DNA from: Corynebacterium camporealensis
GTDB taxonomy: Bacteria > Actinomycetota > Actinomycetes > Mycobacteriales > Mycobacteriaceae
Direction: 5' to 3'
DNA length: 64,000 nucleotides
NCBI RefSeq assembly: GCF_000980815.1
Contig: NZ_CP011311.1
Coordinates: 1,255,815 to 1,319,814, forward strand
Position 1 is the first letter of the stretch. Each line of letters starts with the position of its first letter. The notes below the pieces were generated by a model that saw only the letters and a list, made by a program, of their open reading frames with translations, was not told where the DNA came from and made no database searches. Both the position numbers and the translations under genes were made by a program. Positions 36,598 to 46,307 of the stretch are shown piece by piece.

Positions 36598-37667
36598 CGA
36601 CGCAGCGACCAAATATCGCAGCAGCCCTCAGCACACGGCTCACCGTTGACGGTGCAGCCCTGAATTGTCACGTTGCCGGTGCTCTCCCACTCCTTGTCGT
36701 AGATCTGCTCTTCAATCAGATCCGCGACCATGGAAGCGAAGACCTCAGACAGACCAACGGTCACGGCACGCTCCACGGCAATGCCCTTTTCATCGGCAGC
36801 CTGCTTCAGCTCAGTATCCAGATCCCAGACGACCTCCATGTGGTCGGTGATGAAACCGATTGCACACACAGCGACCGCGTCCACGCCATCGGATTCGTGA
36901 ATTTCCTCAGTGTGGTCGACGATGTCCGGCTCGAGCCACGGCACGCGCGGGTCACCAGAACGGGACTGCCAGACCAAGTCGTAGTCTTCGATGCCAGCTT
37001 CCTTCGCTACCAACTTGGCGGCGTCAGCAACCTGGCGGGAGTAGATGTGCTTATCCCCCTCGGCGCCACCAACCTCATCGTGTGCATCCGGCACCGAGTG
37101 CGCAGTAAAGAGCACGCGGGTGTTGCGGCCTTCAGGCAGCTTTGCGATAGCCTCTCGCAACGAGCGTGCGTTCTCCGCAATGAACTTCGGATGATCGTAG
37201 AAGTGACGCAGCTTGGTGAAATCAATCTGCGGCAGCCCCTTCTCTTCCAGATGAGCGCGCAGATTGGTGATGTCTTCGTCGTACTGCCGGCACGCGGAGT
37301 AACCACCCCAAGCCGACGTGGCAAACACGAGTGCGTTGCGAACGCCATCGTTAGCCATCTGCTCCACGGCTTCTGCGCCGAAAGGATGCCAGTTACGGTT
37401 ACCGAAATAGATCGGTAGATTATGTCCGCGTTTTTTCAGTTCCGCATTGACGTTGTCGATCAGTGCACGGTTCTGCTCATTCAGCGGGCTCTTACCATCG
37501 AAGTGGAAATAGTGCTCACCTACTTCCACGAGGCGTTCACGCGGGATTCCACGTCCGCGGGTGACGTTCTCCAAAAATGGGACGACCTCCTCGTTTCCTT
37601 CCGGACCACCGAAGGAAAGAACGAGGAGGGCGTCATAATCACGGGCAGGCTGTTGTGCGTCAGTCAT
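36570..37667 (-). CDS. hemH: Ferrochelatase (coproporphyrin III ferrochelatase type)
   Basis: Inserts ferrous iron into the porphyrin ring; in actinobacteria the substrate is coproporphyrin III (enzyme also named CpfC). The 365-aa protein shows [19 protein letters not shown] at the N-terminus, [31 protein letters not shown] with the catalytic His, and a later Glu in [13 protein letters not shown]. Four Cys near the C-terminus ([19 protein letters not shown]) match the 2Fe-2S cluster of actinobacterial ferrochelatases. It lies between the unknown protein and the NlpC/P60 gene. Confidence 0.93.
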   Translation of the reverse strand: MTDAQQPARDYDALLVLSFGGPEGNEEVVPFLENVTRGRGIPRERLVEVGEHYFHFDGKSPLNEQNRALIDNVNAELKKRGHNLPIYFGNRNWHPFGAEAVEQMANDGVRNALVFATSAWGGYSACRQYDEDITNLRAHLEEKGLPQIDFTKLRHFYDHPKFIAENARSLREAIAKLPEGRNTRVLFTAHSVPDAHDEVGGAEGDKHIYSRQVADAAKLVAKEAGIEDYDLVWQSRSGDPRVPWLEPDIVDHTEEIHESDGVDAVAVCAIGFITDHMEVVWDLDTELKQAADEKGIAVERAVTVGLSEVFASMVADLIEEQIYDKEWESTGNVTIQGCTVNGEPCAEGCCDIWSLRRQRAKSASA

Positions 37668-37697
37668 GCCCTGATTCTAGCAACCAGAGGTTGCGGC

Positions 37698-39533
37698 TTA
37701 GAGGAGGCGCACGGCGTGCGGGGACATACCCGAGTAGCGCACCGGAGTCTTTTGGACATTCTGTCCGGACTGCGGGGCTTCTAGCATCATGCCGTCGCCA
37801 AGATAGATAGCTACGTGGTGGTTACCGCTCGGGCCGTAGAAGATGAGATCACCACGCTGCATCTCATCCGGGCTAATCTTCTCACCGTGCTGGTACTGGG
37901 AGCCGGTGTAGTGCGGCAGGGAGATACCTGCTGCAGCAAAGGCGTAGAGCACCAGACCGGAGCAGTCGAAACCGACCTTGTTGTAGTCACCGTGGCTGTC
38001 GGCAGTGCCGCCATCACGGATGCCCTTGGTCGGGCCGTTAGCATCGCCGCCACCCCAGGCGTAAGGAACGCCAATCTGGGACTCGGCGCGAGCAATCACG
38101 GATTCGATGAGCTGATCGCGACCCATGTCGCTGACTTCTTCAGAAGCTTCTTCAGTCACCGAGTTCGAATCTTCCAGACCTTCCAGGACACCATCCAGGG
38201 AGCCGGCGAGTTCGGATTCTTCCTCCGATACCTCAGAGCCTTCACCCTGCAGAGCCATCAGCTGAGAAGAAGTCTCTGCCATAGCATCGAAATCCCAGTC
38301 ACCCAGGCTGCCGGCATGATCCGGCTGGGAGCTTCCGACGATGGCAGCTGCCGCACCAAGTGCCGGCACAGCCAACTGCTGGAGATCGTCGTTGCTTGCC
38401 AACTCGGATGCGACCTGAGACGAAGTCTCGGCCATATCCGATGCGGTAGAAGAAGCGTCCTCGACTGTCGATGCGTCAACCGAAGAACCAGACTCGGATG
38501 CCTCGGAGCTCGTTGCAGCAGCCTCGGAGCTAGCCTCAGAAGTCTCCTCCGACGAGGTGGACTGAGACCGCGATTCGGTTGCGTCCTCAGCATCGACAGT
38601 CACGCTTTCAGGCTCACGAGAGGTCGACTCACGCGGAGTCAAAGCCTGCTCGCTTACCTCACGAGACTGCGATGCAGAGCGCTCAGAGGTGCGCTCAGTG
38701 TTCGCTGAGTCAACGTTAGAGGCCTGACGTGAACTGCGATCGTTCTCGTTATTAGACAAGGCATTAGACTTGTCATCGGCAGGTTCGTCTAGTCCTCGCT
38801 CTTGATTTAGGCGAGTTTGGACACGCTCCTGCTCTTCGACGAGACGCTCACGCTCAGCGTTGCGCTCTTCGACCTGAGTCAGGCTCTCATCCAGGGTGCG
38901 ACGTGCTTCAGCTTCAGCGTTGACGGCACGCTCTTCGCGGGCATCGGCAAGCTGCTGCGCCTTTCGCAGAGTCGACTCCTGGTTGGCCTTCTGGGTACGC
39001 ACGCGCTCGAGATCATCGACAACGCCTTGCTGCTTTTCAGTCTCGGTGCGTAGGTATGCCTGACGCTCCAGCTGAATCTCGCGTGCTTCTGCACCCGAGG
39101 CGGCAGTGATTGCCTGCGAGGTATTCGCACGGCGGTATGCGGTCTGCGACAGATCATCGAGCTTGCCCTGTGCGGTTTCCAGATCAGACTGGGCACCATT
39201 GAGGTCTTCACGAGCCTTCTCTGCACCGCGGCGAGCCTGGGCTGCCTCAGTACGAGCGTCGTTGAGGTTCATCAGTGCCTGGTTGACGAGCTCTCGGTAG
39301 TAACCGATTTCGCCTTCCACGCGCTGGACTTCTGCCTGCACGTCGGCAACGAGGCCGGCGAGGTCCGCAACACCAGTGCTGCTGGACGACAGAACTTCAT
39401 CGATATTGTCGAGCGGCTGCGCGCTGGCAACCATCGGAGTGGTAGTGCTGACGAGGGACAGTGCTGCGGTCGATGCGACTGCAGCGTAGATCTTGCGCAG
39501 TCGGTTGCCGCGCTTCTTCTTATTGGTGGCCAC
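37698..39533 (-). CDS. Secreted NlpC/P60 peptidoglycan endopeptidase (RipA-like)
   Basis: Cell-wall hydrolase that cleaves peptidoglycan stem peptides during division, 611 aa from a GTG start. It has a basic N-terminus and signal peptide (IYAAVASTAALSLVS, cleavage after VASA), a long coiled coil (~45-260), a Ser/Glu/Ala-rich low-complexity linker (~265-480), and a C-terminal NlpC/P60 domain. Catalytic Cys524 is in GFDCSGLVLYAF and His573 in HHVAIYLGDG. The match of position with C. glutamicum cg1735 and mycobacterial ripA next to the Rv1476-like gene and acn is good. The coiled coil probably controls activity. Confidence 0.9.
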   Translation of the reverse strand: MATNKKKRGNRLRKIYAAVASTAALSLVSTTTPMVASAQPLDNIDEVLSSSSTGVADLAGLVADVQAEVQRVEGEIGYYRELVNQALMNLNDARTEAAQARRGAEKAREDLNGAQSDLETAQGKLDDLSQTAYRRANTSQAITAASGAEAREIQLERQAYLRTETEKQQGVVDDLERVRTQKANQESTLRKAQQLADAREERAVNAEAEARRTLDESLTQVEERNAERERLVEEQERVQTRLNQERGLDEPADDKSNALSNNENDRSSRQASNVDSANTERTSERSASQSREVSEQALTPRESTSREPESVTVDAEDATESRSQSTSSEETSEASSEAAATSSEASESGSSVDASTVEDASSTASDMAETSSQVASELASNDDLQQLAVPALGAAAAIVGSSQPDHAGSLGDWDFDAMAETSSQLMALQGEGSEVSEEESELAGSLDGVLEGLEDSNSVTEEASEEVSDMGRDQLIESVIARAESQIGVPYAWGGGDANGPTKGIRDGGTADSHGDYNKVGFDCSGLVLYAFAAAGISLPHYTGSQYQHGEKISPDEMQRGDLIFYGPSGNHHVAIYLGDGMMLEAPQSGQNVQKTPVRYSGMSPHAVRLL

Positions 39534-41093
39534 GAGGATTCTCTCCTAGAACCCACTTCTTCCCCATTACCAACCGTGTAGGCACTACATCGGGCCGCTA
39601 AAAAGGCTAGCCAGGCATAGGAATGCCCGGGCCATGGACCATCAATTTCGCACAAACGACGACCCATGTCCTTATTCTGGCCCACCTACACAGCCGGGAT
39701 TTTGTGCATGCTGCTGCCGACCTCCTACTCAAGGCGCGCTTGAGTCGAGCCACGACGGTTCTAGAGCCTGCACCTGCAATAGACACACAGGTACCTACAG
39801 CGGTCTCCCTACACTTCGACCGAGCCAATCTACGGCTTCACGATGCTGTAGCTGCAGCAAAGACAGCTCTACTAACGCCAATAAACATCAACATGAGTCA
39901 GCTGTTCTTCGCGCAGAACTGGCCAAAGTCAGGTCACGCTGGAACTCTATCCACCACCATGGCGGCGTTTGCTTCGTACGGACGAGCACTACTTCCCAAT
40001 CAATAGCGTCCCGCATCAACGGAGTACCTGAAGTACTGCCTATCGACGTCTGGACCACTACTAGCGCTCGCAGCGAAGTCATGGACTCAACGTCCACTAC
40101 GCCACAATCTGGCAACCCGGGCCTTCCTGCGATCCACACTCAACACCGCGGGACGGCGGCCACAGCGACAGCACGCATGGTGCCGGCGGGCCTAACCGCA
40201 CTTCCACGACGCAGGTGCGGTCCACACTCAGTGAACCCTCACACGGAGGCGTCTCAACGATATGAATTCCGCCCCACCGATACCTCTCCGGACACGCCCC
40301 CTAGGAGGGCCTGTCCGAAAAGACACCGAAGGCACGCAACGACGCCTCATCCCTTTCGAGAAAAGTGGATGTTTAAGTCTCTTTAAAAATTTCGAACATT
40401 ATCATCGACCACATTCCAATTCGAATGCTCCCCCGCTCTGCCTCTCGGCGAGCAAGTCGGTCACGTGCCAGACGGTGAACCTCAATCCTTCTTCGTGGCG
40501 CTCGCGGCGTGCTTCCCCACATACCCGTGCGTCATATCGATTGAGAGTCAAGGCTTGGCCCATGAACTAATGGAACAAGAATCAACCTGTGAGTCGATAC
40601 TCGAACCATACGCCACTGCCACCACGCATTGCACGCCTTCCACATAATTCACATTGGTTGGGCTAAACCTCATGCGTTAATGCGACCTGTTCACCTGCAA
40701 CGATTTTGTTACCTAGCCGTTACTGTAACCTTTGTCACATTTATCGTTTTGAGGTGTGTCGCGCCGTCTGCCCACCGGGCGCACGTCACTTTCACAACCA
40801 CTTCCCCACTGCCAAAGTAAAGGCAGGGTGGTTGACTCGCCCCTTCCCCACTGCCGCCAGGAAGGGAGAAAACACACTGCCGTGAGCGTCCAGATTTATT
40901 CCCACGGCGCCTGGAACCGACTTTTTAGACCGGTTTCAAGGTCACAATTTCGCGTCACTTTGACGCGTCGAGACTGTCTATTTGGGATGAAATTTGGACT
41001 CAGATCGGCCCCGCCAGAGCGCTCGTAGAGCCGTCGCCGAGCGCCGTTCGGCGATCGAATTTCGCCTACAGTTTTTCGAACAAAGGTAAATTT
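39534..41093. other. Long stretch without a convincing gene (about 1.56 kb)
   Basis: Open frames occur on both strands (the longest about 250 codons, plus strand 39634-40386), but their products are low-complexity, rich in Thr/Ser/His/Arg/Cys, and match nothing I know. I see no transposase remnant, tRNA or c-di-AMP riboswitch core. Visible structure: palindrome AGTAC-CTGAA-GTACT at 40023-40037, an AT-rich spot at about 40372-40410, GTTAC direct repeats at 40708-40723, and the direct repeat CTTCCCCACTGCC at 40801-40813 and 40843-40855. It may be a long leader or regulatory region of the NlpC/P60 gene, or decayed DNA. Confidence 0.6.
40708..40729. promoter_or_regulatory. GTTAC direct repeats with overlapping palindrome (MtrA-like?)
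   Basis: GTTACCTA and GTTACTGT are 11 bp apart start to start (8-nt units, 3-nt spacer), and the second unit also forms the palindrome GTTAC-T-GTAAC. Paired direct repeats of this kind resemble sites described for the envelope regulator MtrA. The distance to the NlpC/P60 start is about 1.2 kb, which is a problem for this reading. Confidence 0.3.
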
Positions 41094-41645
41094 TTAGGCC
41101 CGATTTTTCGTCACTCCAGACCCGCGACGGGAGTCTCGCGGAGCCTGTTTTGAGACTCGCTGAGTGTCGGCCAGAGTCGTCGACTGGACGCCTCGTTGGG
41201 AGCTGCGCCACGCACTCACGGACACCGCCGCGATGAGAATCAGGACGGCGAGGCTTACCCAGATCCACGGAATACAGAAGCTGTCGAGTTCGCCATAGAA
41301 GGTCTCGAGAAGAGTGACTTGGTCGGCTCCGGGTGGGACGGCTTGTTGTGCGGTCTCGATTTCGGCGCGACTCAGTGAGTCACTCACCGCAGAGACGCGC
41401 CCCGGGACTTGGACGATAACGGTGTCGAGTCCGGAAGCATTCTGTAAATCAGTGGCGATATCGCGGGCGTCGGCGAGGCTGTCTAATTGGACGTCGACTA
41501 CCGCTACCCCGTGCCCGGGCTGCAACGCATCGATAACTGGTTGCTGGACGTCTTGATTATTAGCCAACTCAGGATTGGAGTACGCCACGCCGTCATCGGC
41601 AAGCTGTGCCCCGAGGGCATCAATATCGACACTGTCCGGGACCAT
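41094..41645 (-). CDS. Rv1476-like membrane protein (DUF6676)
   Basis: A 183-aa protein matching the small membrane protein that lies between aconitase and the RipA-type hydrolase in mycobacteria and corynebacteria (Rv1476; DUF6676). Residues ~1-120 form an extracytoplasmic-type alpha/beta domain (MVPDSVDIDALGAQLADDGV, HGVAVVDVQLDSLADARD, GLDTVIVQVPGRVSAV). A single membrane helix follows (IPWIWVSLAVLILIAAVSV), then a basic Ser/Arg-rich tail of ~40 residues. With no signal peptide the topology is uncertain. The function is unknown. It is divergent from acn. Confidence 0.8.
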   Translation of the reverse strand: MVPDSVDIDALGAQLADDGVAYSNPELANNQDVQQPVIDALQPGHGVAVVDVQLDSLADARDIATDLQNASGLDTVIVQVPGRVSAVSDSLSRAEIETAQQAVPPGADQVTLLETFYGELDSFCIPWIWVSLAVLILIAAVSVSAWRSSQRGVQSTTLADTQRVSKQAPRDSRRGSGVTKNRA

Positions 41646-41754
41646 GCGTTGAACGTCACTTTCCTTAGATCTCTATAGGCACATTGCCCACATAGGGTAT
41701 AGCCCTGCCGGAATCCCACACTGGCGGCGCGCCGAATGTTGCAAAAGGTGAAAA

Positions 41755-41770
41755 CAGAACGCTCGTACTG
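41755..41770. promoter_or_regulatory. AcnR operator
   Basis: CAGAACGCTCGTACTG fits the published C. glutamicum AcnR consensus CAGNAC-N3-C-GTACTG at every fixed position. It ends 1 nt before the acn -10, so bound AcnR would block RNA polymerase. The acnR gene is just downstream of acn. Confidence 0.9.
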
Positions 41771-41771
41771 T

Positions 41772-41777
41772 TATAAT
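41772..41777 (+). promoter_or_regulatory. -10 hexamer of acn
   Basis: Perfect TATAAT directly after the AcnR site; the start of transcription would be near 41784. The -35 region is covered by or adjacent to the operator. Confidence 0.8.
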
Positions 41778-41814
41778 CCCAGCAGTCGTTGGTTCTGTTC
41801 TCTACAATGGAGAA

Positions 41815-41940
41815 ATGAACCATCGCGTTCTTCTCGCCCCTGGCGTCGTTCCCCATGACTCCTTATATAAGGACTATGCACGCGGCGCTTCAGTGGCTGT
41901 GAACTTTAGTTCTACCAACAAGGAATGGAGCTCCCTGTGA
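41815..41940 (+). CDS. Possible 41-aa leader peptide overlapping the acn start
   Basis: ATG at 41815, TGA at 41938-41940; the product begins [26 protein letters not shown] precedes the ATG only closely, while TACAAT at 41803-41808 is 6 nt upstream, so it could be translated from a leaderless secondary transcript. It ends within the first codons of acn and overlaps them in another frame, which would allow coupled translation. It may be chance. Confidence 0.3.
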   Translation: MNHRVLLAPGVVPHDSLYKDYARGASVAVNFSSTNKEWSSL

Positions 41941-44753
41941 CTGAAAGCTTGAACTCCTTCAATGCCAAGAAGACTCTTGACGTCAACGGTAAGTCCTACG
42001 ACTACTTTGACATCAACGCTGTCGAAGGCCTGGAGAAGCTGCCCTACTCCCTCAAGGTGCTTGCTGAGAACCAGCTGCGCTACGAGGACGGCTCGAACGT
42101 AACCAAGGATCACATCAACGCCCTGGCTAACTGGGATCCGGAAGCAGAGCCAGACACCGAAATCCAGTTCACCCCGGCACGTGTGCTGATGCAGGACTTC
42201 ACCGGTGTTCCCTGTGTCGTCGACCTGGCAACCATGCGTGAGGCAATCTCCGCACTGGGTGGCAAGCCGGAGCAGGTTAACCCGCTGAACCCGGCCGAGA
42301 TGGTCATTGACCACTCCGTTATTACCGAGGCCTTCGGTTCTGCCGACGCACTCGAGAAGAACGTTGAAATTGAGTACCAGCGCAACGAAGAGCGCTACCA
42401 GTTCCTGCGCTGGGGTGCAGAGAACTTCTCTAACTTCCGCGTTGTGCCTCCAGGAACCGGTATTGTCCACCAGGTCAACATCGAGTACCTGTCCCGCGTC
42501 GTCTTCGACAACGAGGGCCTGGCATACCCGGATACCTGTATCGGTACCGACTCCCACACCACCATGGAAAACGGCCTGGGTATCCTGGGCTGGGGCGTTG
42601 GCGGCATCGAGGCAGAGGCTGCCATGCTGGGCCAGCCGGTCTCCATGCTCATCCCGAAGGTTGTCGGCTTCAAGCTGACCGGCGAGATCCCGACCGGCGT
42701 TACCGCAACCGACGTGGTGCTGACCATTACCGAGATGCTGCGTGAGCACGGCGTGGTTCAGAAGTTCGTCGAGTTCTACGGCAACGGTGTGAAGTCCGTG
42801 CCGCTGGCAAACCGTGCAACCATCGGCAACATGTCGCCAGAGTTCGGTTCCACCGCTGCGATCTTCCCGATCGACGAAGAGACCATCAAGTACCTCGAGC
42901 TGACCGGCCGTCCGCAGGAGCAGATCGACCGCGTCGAGGCTTACGCCAAGGCTCAGGGCATGTGGCTCGAGCAGGATGCTCCGGAGGCTAAGTACTCCGA
43001 GTACCTCGAGCTGGACCTGTCCACCGTGGTTCCGTCCATCGCTGGCCCGAAGCGTCCGCAGGACCGCATCCTGCTGACCGAGGCTAAGGAGCAGTTCCGT
43101 AAGGACCTGGGCACCTACACCTCCGACGAGGTCGTTGCTGACGAGTCCACCAAAGAAGCTGCCCGCATGACCGCTGAGGGTGGCACCGTGGATGAGGATG
43201 GCGATGTCACCGGCGGCCTGAACCAGTCCCGCTCCGGTGAGGGCGAGTCTGCAGCTAAGGGCTCCTCCGGCCGTCAGTCCAACCCGGTTACCGTTACCTC
43301 CCCGAACGGTGGCGAGTACACCCTGGACCACGGCATGGTTGCTATCGCTTCCATCACCTCCTGTACCAACACCTCGAACCCGTCCGTCATGGTCGGTGCC
43401 GGCCTGATTGCCCGCAAGGCAGCCGAAAAGGGCCTGAAGTCCAAGCCATGGGTTAAGACCATTTGTGCTCCGGGCTCCCAGGTTGTGGACGGCTACTTCC
43501 AGCGTGCAGACCTGTGGAAGGACCTGGAGGCCCTCGGCTTCTACCTCTCCGGCTTCGGCTGCACCAGCTGTATCGGTAACTCCGGCCCGCTGCCGGACGA
43601 GGTCTCCGATGCCATCAACGAGTACGACCTGGCAGCAACCGCTGTTCTGTCCGGTAACCGCAACTTCGAGGGTCGCATCTCCCCGGACGTCAAGATGAAC
43701 TACCTGGCGTCCCCAATCATGGTGATCGCTTACGCTATTGCCGGCACCATGGACTTCGACTTCGACGAGCAGCCGCTGGGCCAGGATCAGGATGGCAACG
43801 ATGTCTACCTGAAGGACATCTGGCCTTCTCCGGAGGAGATCGAGGACACCATCCAGTCCGCTATCTCCCGCGAGCTGTACGAGGCTGACTACGCTGACGT
43901 CTTCAAGGGCGACGACGCATGGCGCGCACTGGACGTTCCGGAAGGCGAGACCTTCGAGTGGGACGAGGAGTCCACCTACATCCGCAAGGCTCCTTACTTC
44001 GACGGCATGCCTGTCGAGCCGGAGCCGGTCTCCGACATCAAGGGCGCTCGCGTTCTGGCGAAGCTGGGCGACTCGGTCACCACCGACCACATCTCCCCTG
44101 CTTCCTCCATTAAGCCGGGCACCCCTGCTGCTCAGTACCTCGATGAGAACGGCGTGGAGCGCAACGACTACAACTCGCTGGGTTCCCGTCGTGGTAACCA
44201 CGAGGTCATGATGCGCGGTACCTTCGCCAACATCCGTCTGGCCAACGAGCTGGTTGACGTCACCGGTGGCTACACCCGTGACTTCACCCAGGAGGGCGGC
44301 CCGCAGGCATACATCTTCGATGCATGCCAGAACTACAAGGAAGCCGACATTCCGCTGGTCGTTATCGCTGGTAAGGAATACGGCACCGGTTCTTCCCGTG
44401 ACTGGGCTGCAAAGGGCACCAACCTGCTGGGCGTTCGCGCAGTTATCACCGAGTCCTTCGAGCGTATTCACCGCTCGAACCTGATCGGTATGGGCGTTAT
44501 CCCGCTGCAGTTCCCGGAGGGCGAGTCCCACGGCTCCCTCGGCCTGGACGGCACCGAGACCTTCGATATCACCGGTATCGAGGAGCTCAACGACGGTAAG
44601 ATTCCGTCCTCCGTCAAGGTTGTCGCACACAAGGAAGACGGCGAGGACGTTGAGTTCGACGCCAAGGTCCGCATCGACACCCCAGGTGAGGCTGACTACT
44701 ACCGCCACGGCGGAATTCTGCAGTACGTGCTGCGCCAGATGGTTAAGAGCTAA
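41925..44753 (+). CDS. acn: Aconitate hydratase A
   Basis: Interconverts citrate and isocitrate in the TCA cycle with a 4Fe-4S cluster; 942 aa from ATG 41925. Cluster cysteines are Cys480 (SCTNTSNP), Cys546 and Cys549 ([14 protein letters not shown]). Domain 4 carries [13 protein letters not shown] Gly/Ser/Glu-rich insert of ~45 residues lies near 410-455, as in other corynebacterial aconitases. In-frame GTG 41937 is a strong alternative start because TGGAG lies 6 nt upstream, while AAGGA is almost touching ATG 41925. It is controlled by AcnR and followed by acnR, 110 nt later. Confidence 0.97.
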   Translation: MELPVTESLNSFNAKKTLDVNGKSYDYFDINAVEGLEKLPYSLKVLAENQLRYEDGSNVTKDHINALANWDPEAEPDTEIQFTPARVLMQDFTGVPCVVDLATMREAISALGGKPEQVNPLNPAEMVIDHSVITEAFGSADALEKNVEIEYQRNEERYQFLRWGAENFSNFRVVPPGTGIVHQVNIEYLSRVVFDNEGLAYPDTCIGTDSHTTMENGLGILGWGVGGIEAEAAMLGQPVSMLIPKVVGFKLTGEIPTGVTATDVVLTITEMLREHGVVQKFVEFYGNGVKSVPLANRATIGNMSPEFGSTAAIFPIDEETIKYLELTGRPQEQIDRVEAYAKAQGMWLEQDAPEAKYSEYLELDLSTVVPSIAGPKRPQDRILLTEAKEQFRKDLGTYTSDEVVADESTKEAARMTAEGGTVDEDGDVTGGLNQSRSGEGESAAKGSSGRQSNPVTVTSPNGGEYTLDHGMVAIASITSCTNTSNPSVMVGAGLIARKAAEKGLKSKPWVKTICAPGSQVVDGYFQRADLWKDLEALGFYLSGFGCTSCIGNSGPLPDEVSDAINEYDLAATAVLSGNRNFEGRISPDVKMNYLASPIMVIAYAIAGTMDFDFDEQPLGQDQDGNDVYLKDIWPSPEEIEDTIQSAISRELYEADYADVFKGDDAWRALDVPEGETFEWDEESTYIRKAPYFDGMPVEPEPVSDIKGARVLAKLGDSVTTDHISPASSIKPGTPAAQYLDENGVERNDYNSLGSRRGNHEVMMRGTFANIRLANELVDVTGGYTRDFTQEGGPQAYIFDACQNYKEADIPLVVIAGKEYGTGSSRDWAAKGTNLLGVRAVITESFERIHRSNLIGMGVIPLQFPEGESHGSLGLDGTETFDITGIEELNDGKIPSSVKVVAHKEDGEDVEFDAKVRIDTPGEADYYRHGGILQYVLRQMVKS

Positions 44754-44766
44754 GTCCATCGCTGTA

Positions 44767-44783
44767 GCTAGGTAAAACCTAGC
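44767..44783 (+). terminator. Small hairpin between acn and acnR
   Basis: GCTAGGT-AAA-ACCTAGC is a perfect 7-bp stem just after the acn stop, with no T-run. It may reduce read-through into acnR rather than stop it. Confidence 0.45.
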
Positions 44784-44863
44784 CACGACCAAGCGCGGGG
44801 TCGCGAGCAATAACATTGCCTGCGGCCCCGCTCTTTCCTTTCCTACTACTTTTAAGGAGCCTG

Positions 44864-45421
44864 ATGCCCATCGTCAGCGACTCTGAGCTGCAACGACGCC
44901 GCACGGAGATTCTGATCGGCGCACGCAAGTGCTTTGCCGAGCATGGCTACGAAGGCGCGACGGTGCGACTGTTGGAAGAGGCCACGGGCAAATCCCGTGG
45001 TGCAATCTTTCATCACTTCGGTGACAAAGAGTCACTGTTTCTTGCACTGGCCCGCGAGGACGCTGCCCGCCAAGCAGAGGTCGTAGCGAACAACGGCCTG
45101 GTCGAAGTCATGAACGAGATGCTGCGGCATCCCGAAAGGCATGACTGGCTTGCCACCCGCCTGGAAATTACTTCCCTGCTGCGCACCGACCCGTCGTTTG
45201 CAGCACGCTGGAAAGATCACCAGGCGATCCTGGATGAAGCAGTGCGCGCCCGCTTGGAATCCAACGCTGAAAAAGGCCGCCTGCGCGAAGACGTCTCCAT
45301 TGACACCCTCGTGCTTTACTTGGAGACCTTCATGGATGGATTCATCAACCGTTTGGCACTCGGTGACATTGAAGGACTCGAAGAAGTCCTGCACTTAGTG
45401 GAGCAATCCATCCGCCGCTAA
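44864..45421 (+). CDS. acnR: TetR-family repressor AcnR
   Basis: Repressor of acn, 185 aa from ATG 44864 (MPIVSDSELQRRRTEILIGA), with AAGGAG 4 nt upstream. The TetR helix-turn-helix is at about 30-55 (GYEGATVRLLEEATGKSRGA, then IFHHFGDKESLF). The C-terminal ligand domain contains conserved basic residues; C. glutamicum AcnR binds citrate and Mg there. An exact AcnR site in front of acn supports the assignment. A longer frame from 44816 has no ribosome-binding site. Confidence 0.93.
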   Translation: MPIVSDSELQRRRTEILIGARKCFAEHGYEGATVRLLEEATGKSRGAIFHHFGDKESLFLALAREDAARQAEVVANNGLVEVMNEMLRHPERHDWLATRLEITSLLRTDPSFAARWKDHQAILDEAVRARLESNAEKGRLREDVSIDTLVLYLETFMDGFINRLALGDIEGLEEVLHLVEQSIRR

Positions 45422-45462
45422 CCGCGGCAAGCACAGCGGAGAGCAAGCACCCACAGATCGAC

Positions 45463-45501
45463 AAAGGGGCTTGGCACCACAATTGGTGTCCAAGCCCCTT
45501 T
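45463..45501. terminator. Bidirectional terminator after acnR
   Basis: AAAGGGGCTTGG and CCAAGCCCCTTT form the stem, extended by CACC/GGTG around an ACAATT loop, between convergent genes. A and T runs flank both sides. Confidence 0.85.
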
Positions 45502-45567
45502 AGCTATGTCTCACTCACCCACGATGAGCACGAGCTTTCTCGCGAGCGCTCATCGGGTAAAAAGAAA

Positions 45568-46239
45568 CTAAATGCTGTTGACGGCATCCTCACCGTCGAC
45601 GAAAGCCAGCGGGCTAGCTGGGAACTTGTCGCGACCGACGACTTCAGTGACAACCTCGGCGACGAGCTCACGGGAAGTCTTAGTGGTGATGTTCTTCGAG
45701 TCATCCGGAACAACCTTGATGCCCTGGGACGGCTCCTCGGTCAGAGTGGATGGGCCGAGGATGACGAAGTCCAAGTCGGTATCCAGCAGTCGCTTATCAA
45801 CGGCCTTCTTGGACTCGACGTAGGCGTACCAGCTTGCCTCATCCGGATCGGTGGTGTTGGTGGTAGCACCCAGGTAAGAAATCATCACATAAGCAGGGGC
45901 GTTGCCCTCTTTGTGGAGGTTTTCCAGTGCGTCGATGTTCTTCAGTGCTGCATCGCGGTCGACTGCCCAGGTGGCGTCGGCACCGGCACGGCCACCGTTG
46001 CCTGCGCCCCACACGACAACGTCATAGCCGCGGAGCAATTCTTCCCACTGGGAAACAGTCAGTTCAGTGACATCTGCAAGCACCGGGTTTGCGCCAAGCT
46101 CCTTGATGTCATCAAACTGCTCTTCCTTGCGGACCAAAGAATCCAAGGTATGACCGGCCTTGACCAGCTTGGGAGCAGCCAGCAGGCCAACCTTGCCGTG
46201 TCCGCCGATGTACAGAACCTTCTTCTTTGTATCAGTCAT
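45568..46239 (-). CDS. NAD(P)-binding epimerase/reductase-like protein
   Basis: Atypical short-chain dehydrogenase-like protein, 223 aa from ATG 46239. The N-terminal VLYIGGHGKVGLLAAPKLVK is a GxxGxxG Rossmann motif; VVWGAGNGGRAGADATWAVD and YVMISYLGA follow. The usual YxxxK pair is replaced by a WYAYVESKKAVDK segment (Tyr..Lys spacing is present there). This is the usual pattern in the SDR_a5/NmrA-like group; the substrate is unknown. C. glutamicum has a homologue in the same place near acnR. The longer frame from 46299 overlaps the promoter of the divergent gene and is unlikely. Confidence 0.8.
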   Translation of the reverse strand: MTDTKKKVLYIGGHGKVGLLAAPKLVKAGHTLDSLVRKEEQFDDIKELGANPVLADVTELTVSQWEELLRGYDVVVWGAGNGGRAGADATWAVDRDAALKNIDALENLHKEGNAPAYVMISYLGATTNTTDPDEASWYAYVESKKAVDKRLLDTDLDFVILGPSTLTEEPSQGIKVVPDDSKNITTKTSRELVAEVVTEVVGRDKFPASPLAFVDGEDAVNSI

Positions 46240-46294
46240 ATTCGCCACCCTAACAGCGACTGCGCCCCGGTGCAGAAGCCCAGCGCAGGCCAGA

Positions 46295-46300
46295 TACACT
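46295..46300 (+). promoter_or_regulatory. -10 hexamer for leaderless ACT-protein mRNA
   Basis: TACACT lies 7 nt before ATG 46308. Confidence 0.55.
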
Positions 46301-46307
46301 AGTAAGT

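Larger units (their letters stand above)
41646..41924. other. acn promoter and leader region
   Basis: Contains the AcnR operator, a perfect TATAAT -10, a second -10-like TACAAT at 41803-41808, and a small leader ORF. From the main -10 the acn leader would be about 150 nt. Confidence 0.7.

Noticed and set aside
39534..40000. c-di-AMP (ydaO-type) riboswitch before the NlpC/P60 gene
   Set aside because: Such riboswitches precede cell-wall hydrolase genes in actinobacteria, so I looked for the conserved core on the minus strand and did not find it.
39634..40386. 250-codon plus-strand ORF in the gene-free stretch
   Set aside because: Product is rich in Thr, Ser, Cys, His and Arg without hydrophobic core or repeats typical of a fold, the codon pattern is unlike its neighbours, and no ribosome-binding site is seen.
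41874..44816. 980-codon open frame antisense to acn
   Set aside because: It is the shadow of a highly expressed, codon-biased gene; acn on the plus strand has all cluster cysteines and a defined promoter.
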